Source of the DNA: Mactra quadrangularis
Lineage: Eukaryota > Mollusca > Bivalvia > Venerida > Mactridae
Length of the DNA stretch: 64,000 nucleotides
NCBI GenBank assembly: GCA_025267735.1
Contig: CM046309.1
Span: 32,835,202-32,899,201 of the forward strand
Reading direction: 5' to 3'
Positions within the stretch are counted from its first letter, which is position 1, and the number at the start of each line of letters is the position of its first letter. The position numbers and the translations under genes are program-made. The notes below the pieces were generated by a model. The model saw nothing but the letters and a program-made list of their open reading frames with translations, made no database searches and was not told where the DNA came from. This document shows positions 57,330-64,000 of this stretch, piece after piece.

Positions 57330-60300
57330 TCTTTCCGGGGTAGACACTGTGGTCACGCGATAGCCGTAGGTCAGAACTAATGCCTGGAATAGACCTGTAC
57401 TCGGTCAAATCGCTTTCAAACGGCCCATCGGAGTGTTGATTTTATACACAAAAGGTAAAGTACCGCGATTAAGTGGTATCTGACTCAAGTACAAGGAATT
57501 TTCCCAGGGTAGCCATTATGCCCAAGAGAAGGCCGTATATCAGATCTTTCTCATGGTATACGCCAATACCCGATAAAACCGCATTAACTCGAGATTCGAG
57601 ACCTAAAACATGGGCCATATATGTGCTGAGTTTATACGCAAAAGGCAAACATTAAGTGGCCACTGACCTAAGCCGGGCGAAATCGCTTTAACTCGACGTT
57701 CGAGCCCTGAAACATGGCCCATCTGAGTGCTGATTTTATACACAAAATGAAAAGTACAGACACTTAGTGGTCTCTGGCCCAAGCCAACGGAATATTCCCA
57801 GGGTAGTCACTGTGCCCACGTGATAGCCAGAGGTCAGACCTCTCACGTGGTATACGCCAGTACCCAGCAAAATCGCTTCAACTCTTGATTCGAGCCCTAG
57901 AACATGGCTCATCAGAGTTCTTATTTTATGAAGATAAGACGCATAACCGACAAAAAGTGGTCCCTGGCTGACACCCACTATGCCCAGATGATTGCCCTAG
58001 GTCACCTGGTATTCGCTAGTACCCGGCAAAATCGCTTTAACTCGACGTTCGATCCCTGAAACATGGCCCATCTGAGTGCTGATTTTATACACAAAACGTA
58101 AAGTACCGACAATTAATGGTCTCAGGCCCGAGCCCATCGAATTTTCCCAGGCTGGCCAATGTACCCCGTGATAGCCCTAGGTCGGACCTCTCGCCTGGTA
58201 TACGCCAGTACCCGGCGAAATCGCTTGACCTCGACGTTCGAGCCCAGGAACATGTTCCATCTGAGTGCTGATTTTATACACAAACGTAAAGTACCGACAA
58301 TTAATGGTCTCAGGCCCGAGCCCATCGAATTTTCCCAGGCTGGCCACTGTGCCCACGTGATAGCCCTAGGTCGGACCACTCGCCTGGTACACGCCAGTAC
58401 CCTGCGAAATCGCTTTAACTCGACGTTCGAGCCCTGAAACATGGCCCATCTGAGTGCTGATTTTATACACAAAACGTAAAGTACCGACACTTAGTGGTCT
58501 CTGGTCCGAGCCCACGTAATTTCCCAGGCTGGCCACTGTGCCCAAGAGATAGCCCTAGGTCGGACCTCTCGCCTGGTATACGCCAGTAACCGGCTAAATC
58601 GCTTTAACTCGACGTTGGAGCCCTGAAACATGGCCCATCTGAGTGCTGATTTTATACACAAAACGTAAAGTACCGACACTTAGTGGTCTCTGGCCCGAGC
58701 CCACGGAATTTTCCTAGGATGGCCACTGTGCCCACCACGTGATAGCCCTAGGTCGGACCTATCGCTGATATATGCCAGCACCCGGCGAAATCGCATTAAC
58801 TCGACGTTCAAGCCATGAAACATGGCCCATCTGAGTGCTGATTTTATACCCAAACGTAGAGTACCGGCACTTAGTGGTCTCTGGCCCAAGCCCACGGAAT
58901 TTTCATAGGCTGGCCACTGTGCCCACATGATAGCCCTAGGTCGGACCTCTCGCCTGGAATACGCCAGTACCAGGCGAAATCGCTTTAACTCGACGTTCGA
59001 GCCCTGAAACATGGCCCATCTGAGTGCAGATTTTATACACAAAACGTAAAGGACCGACACTTAGTGGTCTCTGGCCCAAGCCCACGGAATTTTCCCAGGC
59101 TGGCCACTGTGCCCTCATTATAGCCCAAGGTCGGACCTCTTGCCTGGTATACGCCAGTTCCCTGCGAAATCGCTTTAACTCGACGATCGAGCCCTGAATC
59201 ATGGCCCATCTGAGTGCTGATTTCATACACTAAACGAAAAATACCGACATTAAGTGGTCTCTGGCCCGAGCCAACGGAATTTTCCCAGGCTGGCAACTTT
59301 GCCCACGTGAAAGCCCTAGCTTGGACCTATCGCCTGGTATACGCCAGTACTTGGCGAAATCGCTTTAACTCGACGTTCGAGCCCTGAAACACGGCCCATC
59401 TGAGTTCTGATTTTATACACAAACGTAAAGTACCGACAATTAGTGGTCTCTGGCCCGAGCCCACGGAATTTTCCCTGGGTGGCCACTGTGCCCACGTGAT
59501 AGCCCTATGTCGGACCTCTCGCCTGGTATACGCCAGTACCAGGCGAAATCGCTTTAACTCGACGTTCGAGCCGTGAAACATGGCCCATCTGAGTGCAAAT
59601 TTTATACATAAAACGAAAAGTACCGACACTTAGTGGTCTCTGGCCCGAGCCCATGGAATTTTCCCAAGGTGGCCACTGTGCCCACGTGAAAGCCCTAGGT
59701 CGAACCCCTCGCCTGAAATACACTAGTACCGGTCGAAATCACTTTAGCTCGACGTTCGAGTCCTGAAACAAGGCCCATCTGAGTGCTGATTTTATGCACA
59801 AAACGTAAAGTACCGACATTTAGTGGTCTCTGGCCCGAGCCCACGGAATTTTCCCAGGGTGGCCACTGTACCCCGTGATAGCCCTAGGTCGGACCTCTCG
59901 CCTGGTATACGCCAGTACCCGGCGAAATCGCTTGACCTCGACGTTCGAGCCCTGGAACATGGTCCATCTGAGTGCTGATTTTATACACAAACGTAAAGTA
60001 CCGACAGTTAGTGGTCTCTGGCCCGAGCCCACGGAATTTTCCCAGGCTGGCCACTGTGCCCACGTGATAGCCCTAGGTCGGACCTCTCGCCTGGTATACG
60101 CCAGTACCCTACGAAATCGCTTTAACTCGACGATCGAGCCCTGAAACATGGCCCATCTGAGTGCTGATTTTATACACTAAAAGTAACGTACCGACATTAA
60201 GTGGTCTGTGGCCCGAGCCCACGGAATTTTCCCAGGGTGGCCACTGTGCCTACGTAATAGCTCTAGCTTGGACCTCTCGCCTGGTATACGCCAGTACCGG

Positions 60301-63300
60301 GCGAAATCGCTTTAACTCGACGTTCGAGCCCTGAAATATGGCCCATCTAAGTTTTGATTTTATACACAAAATGTAAAGTACCGACAATTAGTGGTCTCTT
60401 GCCCGAGCCCAAGGAATTTTCCCAAGGTGGCCACTGTGCCCACGTGATAGCCCTAGGTCGAACCCCTCGCCTGGTATACCCCAGTACCGGGCGAAATCGC
60501 TTTAGCTCGAGGTTCGAGTCCTGAAACATGGCCCTTCTGAGTGCTGATTTTATACACAAAAAGAAAAGTACCGACATTTAGTGGTCTCTGGCCCGAGCCC
60601 ACAGAATTTTCCCAGGGTGGCCACTGTGCCCACGTGATAGCCCTAGGTCGGACCTGTCGCCTGGTATACGCCAGTAAAGGGCGAAATTGTTTTAACTCGA
60701 CGTTCGAGCCCTGAAACATGGCCCATCTAAGTGCTGATTTTAAACACAAAACGTAAAGTACCGACACTTAGTGGTCTCTAACCCGAGCCTACGAAATTTT
60801 CCCAGGCTGGCCACTGTGCCCACGTGATAGCCCTAGCTTGGACCTATCGCCTGGTATACGCCATAACTTGTCGAAATCGCTTAAACTCGACGTTCGAGCC
60901 CTGAAACATGGCCCATCTGAGTGCTTATTTTATACACTAAACGTAAAGTACCGACACTTAGTGGTCTCTAGCCCGAGCCTACGAAATTTTCCCAGGCTGG
61001 CCATTGTGCCAACATGATAGCCCTAGGTCGGACTTATGGCCTGGTATACGCCAGTACCAGGCGAAATCGCTTAAACTCGACGTTCGAGTCCTGAAACGTG
61101 GCCCATCTGAGTGCTTTTTTTATACACTAAACGTAAAGTACCGACATTAAGTAGTCTCTGGCCCGAGCCCACGGAATTTTCCCAGGCTGGCCACTGTGCC
61201 CACGTGATACCCTAGGTCGGACCTATCGCCTGGTATACGCCAGTACCGGGCGAAATTGCTTTAACTCGACGTTCGAGCCCTGAAACATGGCCAATCTGAG
61301 TGCTGATTTTTTACACAAAACGAAAAGTACCGACACTTAGTGGTCTCTAGCCCGAGCCTACGAAATTTTCCCAGGCTGGCCACTGTGCCCACGTGATAGC
61401 GCTAGCTTGGACCTCTCGCCTGGAATACGCCAGTACTTGGCAAAATCGCTTTAACTCGACGTTCGGGCCCTGAAACATGGCCCATCTGAGTGCTAATTTT
61501 ATACACTAAAAGTAAAGTACCGACACTTAGTGGTCTCTAGCCCGAGCCTACGAAATTTTCCCAGGCTGGCCATTGTGCCCACATGATAGCCCTAGGTCGG
61601 ACTTATGGCCTGGTATACGCCAGTACCGACACTTAGTGGTCTCTGGCCCGAGCCCACGGAATTTTCCAGGCTGGCCACTAGGCCAACAGGATAGCCCTAG
61701 GTCAGACCTCTCGCCTGGTATGCGCCAGTATCGGGCGAAATCGCTTTAACACGACGTTCGAGCCCTGAAACATGGCCCATCTGCGTGCTGATTTTATACA
61801 CAAAACGAAAAGTACCGACACTTAGTGGTCTCTAGCCCGAGCCTACGAAATTTTCCCAGGCTGGCCACTGTGCCCACGTGATAGCGCTAGCTTAGACCTC
61901 TCGCCTGGAATAAGCCAGTACTTGGCGAAATCGCTTAAACTCGACGTTCGAGCCCTGAAACATTGCCCATCTGAGTGCTTATTTTATACACTAAACGTAA
62001 AGTACCGAAACTTAGTGGTCTCTAGCCCGAGCCTACGAAATTTTCCCAGGCTGGCCATTGTGCCCACATGATAGCCCTAGGTCGGACTTATGGCCTGGTA
62101 TACGCCAGTACCGGGCGAAATCGCTTAAACTCGACGTTCGAGCCCTGAAACATGGCCCATCTGAGTGCTTATTTTATACACTAAACGTAAAGTACCGACA
62201 TTAAGTGGTCTCTGGCTCGAGACCACGGAATTTTCCCAGGCTGGCCACTGTGCCCACGTGATAGCCCTAGGTCGGACCTCTCGCCTGGTTGAGCCATTAC
62301 CGGGCGAAATCGCTTTAACCCGACGTTCTAGCCCTGAAACATAGCCAATCTGAGTTCTGATTTTATACACAAAATGTAAAGTACTGACACTTAGTGGTCT
62401 CTTGCCCGAGCCCACGGAATTTTCCCAGGGTGGCCACTGTGCCCACGTGATAGCTCTAGGTCGGACCTATCGCCTGGTATACGCCAGTACCGGGCGAAAT
62501 TGCTTTAACTCGACGTTCGAGCCCTGAAACATGGCCAATCTGAGTGCTGATTTTTTACACAAAACGTAAAGTACCGACACTTAGTGGTCTCTTGCCCGAG
62601 CCCACGGAATTTTCCCAGGCTGCCCACTGTGCCAACAGGATAGCCCTAAGTCAGACCTCTCGCCTGGTATGCGCCAGTATCGGACGAAATCGCTTTAACA
62701 CGACGTTCGAGCCCTGAAACATGGCCCATCTGAGTGCTGATTTTATACACAAAACGAAAAGTACCGACACTTAGTGGTCTCTGGCCCGAGCTCACGGAAT
62801 TTTCCCACGGTGGCCACTGTGCCCACGTGATAGCCCTAGGACTGACCTATCGCCTGGTGTACGCAAGTACCGGGCGAAATCGCTTCAGATCGACGTGCGA
62901 GCCCTGAAACATGGCCCATCTGAGTGCTGATTTTATACACGAAACGTAAAGTACCGACATTAAGTGGTCTCTTGCCCGAGCCCACGGAATTTTCCCAAGG
63001 TGTCGACTGTGCCCACGTGATAGCCCTAGGTCGAACCCTTCGCCTGGTATACCCCAGTATCGGGCGAAATCGCTTTAGCTCGACGTTCGAGTCCTGAAAC
63101 ATGGCCCTTCTGAGTGCTGATTTTATACACAAAACGAAAAGTACCGACACTTAGTGGTCTCGGGCCCGAGCCCACGGAATTTTCCCAGGCTGGCCATTGT
63201 GCCCCATGATAGCCCTAGCTTGGACCTCTCGCCTCGTATACGCCAGTACCGGGCGAAATCGCTTTAACTCGACGTTCGAGCCCTGAAAAATGGCCCATCT

Positions 63301-64000
63301 GAGTTCTGATTTTATACACAAAATGTAAAGTACCGACACTTAGTGGTCTCTTGCCTGAGCCCACGGAATTTTCCCAAGGTGGCCACTGTGCCCACGTGAT
63401 AGCGCTAGGTCGAACTCTTCGCCTGGTATACCCCAGTACCGGGCCAATTCGCTTTAGCTCGACGTTCGAGTCTTGAAACATGGCCCTTCTTAGTGCTGAT
63501 TTTATACACAAAAAGAAAAGTACCGACATTTAGTGGTCTCAGGCCCGAGCCCACAGAATTTTCCCAGAGTGGCCACTGTGCCCACGTGATAGCCCTAGGT
63601 CGGACTTGTCGCCTGATATACGCCAGTAAAGGGCAAAATTGCTTTAACTCGACGTTCGAGCCCTGAAACATGGCTCTTCTAAGTGCTTATTTTATACACA
63701 AAACGTAAAGTACCGACATGAAGTGGTCTCTTGCCCGAGCCAACGGAATTTTCCCTTAGTGGCCACTGTGCCCACGTGATAGCCCTAGGTCGGTCTTCTC
63801 GCCTGGTATACGCCAGTACCGGGCGAAATTGCTTTAAATCGACGTTCGAGCCCTGAAATATGGCCCATCTGAGTGCTTATTTTATACACAAAACGTAAAG
63901 TACCGACACTAAGTGGTCTCTGGCCTGAGCTCTAGGAATTTTCCCAGGGTGGCCTTTGAACCCACGTGATAGCCCTAGGTTGGACCTCTCGCCTAGTATA
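57330..64000 (-). repeat. ~190-bp satellite array, ~35 monomers, minus orientation, open at right edge
   Basis: The same monomer as the plus array, reverse-complemented: GGCCCATCTGAGTGCTGATT, TTATACACAAAACGTAAAGT, ACCGACACTTAGTGGTCTCT, GGCCCGAGCCCACGGAATTT, TCCCAGGCTGGCCACTGTGC, CCACGTGATAGCCCTAGGTC, GGACCTCTCGCCTGGTATAC, GCCAGTACCCGGCGAAATCG, CTTTAACTCGACGTTCGAGC. The left 500 bases are diverged and irregular, marking the array edge. Inner monomers are much more alike. From about 60.7 to 62.2 kb the array is organised in trimers. Each monomer includes a CACGTG E-box-type palindrome and a TATAAAATC word. Frames crossing it are not genes. Confidence 0.97.

Noticed and set aside
57736..63671. 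Minus- and plus-strand open frames of 60-126 codons
   Set aside because: Same satellite reading frames in the minus array; no independent coding signal.
42881..64000. CRISPR-like direct repeats
   Set aside because: Contiguous ~190-bp monomers without unique spacers, in animal DNA; this is satellite.

Overview
This window is AT-rich animal genomic DNA. It has a spliced gene with a BIR zinc-binding domain, APE-type LINE reverse transcriptases, many tRNA-headed SINEs, hAT-, Tc1/mariner- and Mutator-like DNA transposons, and long satellite arrays. There is no prokaryotic gene organisation. The mix of tRNA-SINEs, short dispersed repeats and transposon-borne tandem cores fits a mollusc, most likely a bivalve. 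That placement is inference, since no single-copy marker gene was recognised.

Layout. 1-2.8 kb: intact LINE ORF2, cut by the left edge. 3.3-4.7 kb: two tandem-repeat blocks. 5.5 kb: SINE. 7.2-9.0 kb: two exons of a BIR-domain (IAP-like) gene on the minus strand, with a LINE scrap and a SINE in its first intron. 9.2-11.8 kb: a hAT element with 8-bp target duplication and a Mutator-like element with 9-bp target duplication. 13.7-17.0 kb: LINE scrap, then a composite element (head plus ~190-bp satellite core) interrupted by a palindromic hAT MITE, then a decayed minus-strand LINE. 17.9-20.8 kb: nested transposons (hAT inside a TA-target element). 21.3-25.6 kb: SINE, a 145-bp tandem-repeat element rich in AGGTCA half-sites, and another hAT-like element. 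25.6-37 kb: mostly anonymous AT-rich DNA with SINEs, a hAT MITE, four copies of one ~300-bp dispersed repeat and two short tandem blocks. 37.2-40.1 kb: a SINE split by a 2.6-kb TA-target transposon. 40.6-42.7 kb: an unusual decayed repeat field with a perfect 33-bp-arm palindrome. 42.7-45.1 kb: about 12 satellite monomers, plus orientation. 45.6-57.1 kb: anonymous DNA with SINEs and two weak exon candidates. 57.3-64 kb: about 35 monomers of the same satellite, minus orientation, running off the right edge.

Only the BIR gene is a convincing host coding gene. Most other open frames are transposon remnants or chance frames through the satellite. The best supported observations are the nested and split insertions dated by target-site duplications, the satellite carried by a composite mobile element with shared monomer variants in opposite-facing arrays, its trimeric higher-order structure, and the nuclear-receptor-like half-site clusters in the 145-bp repeat.
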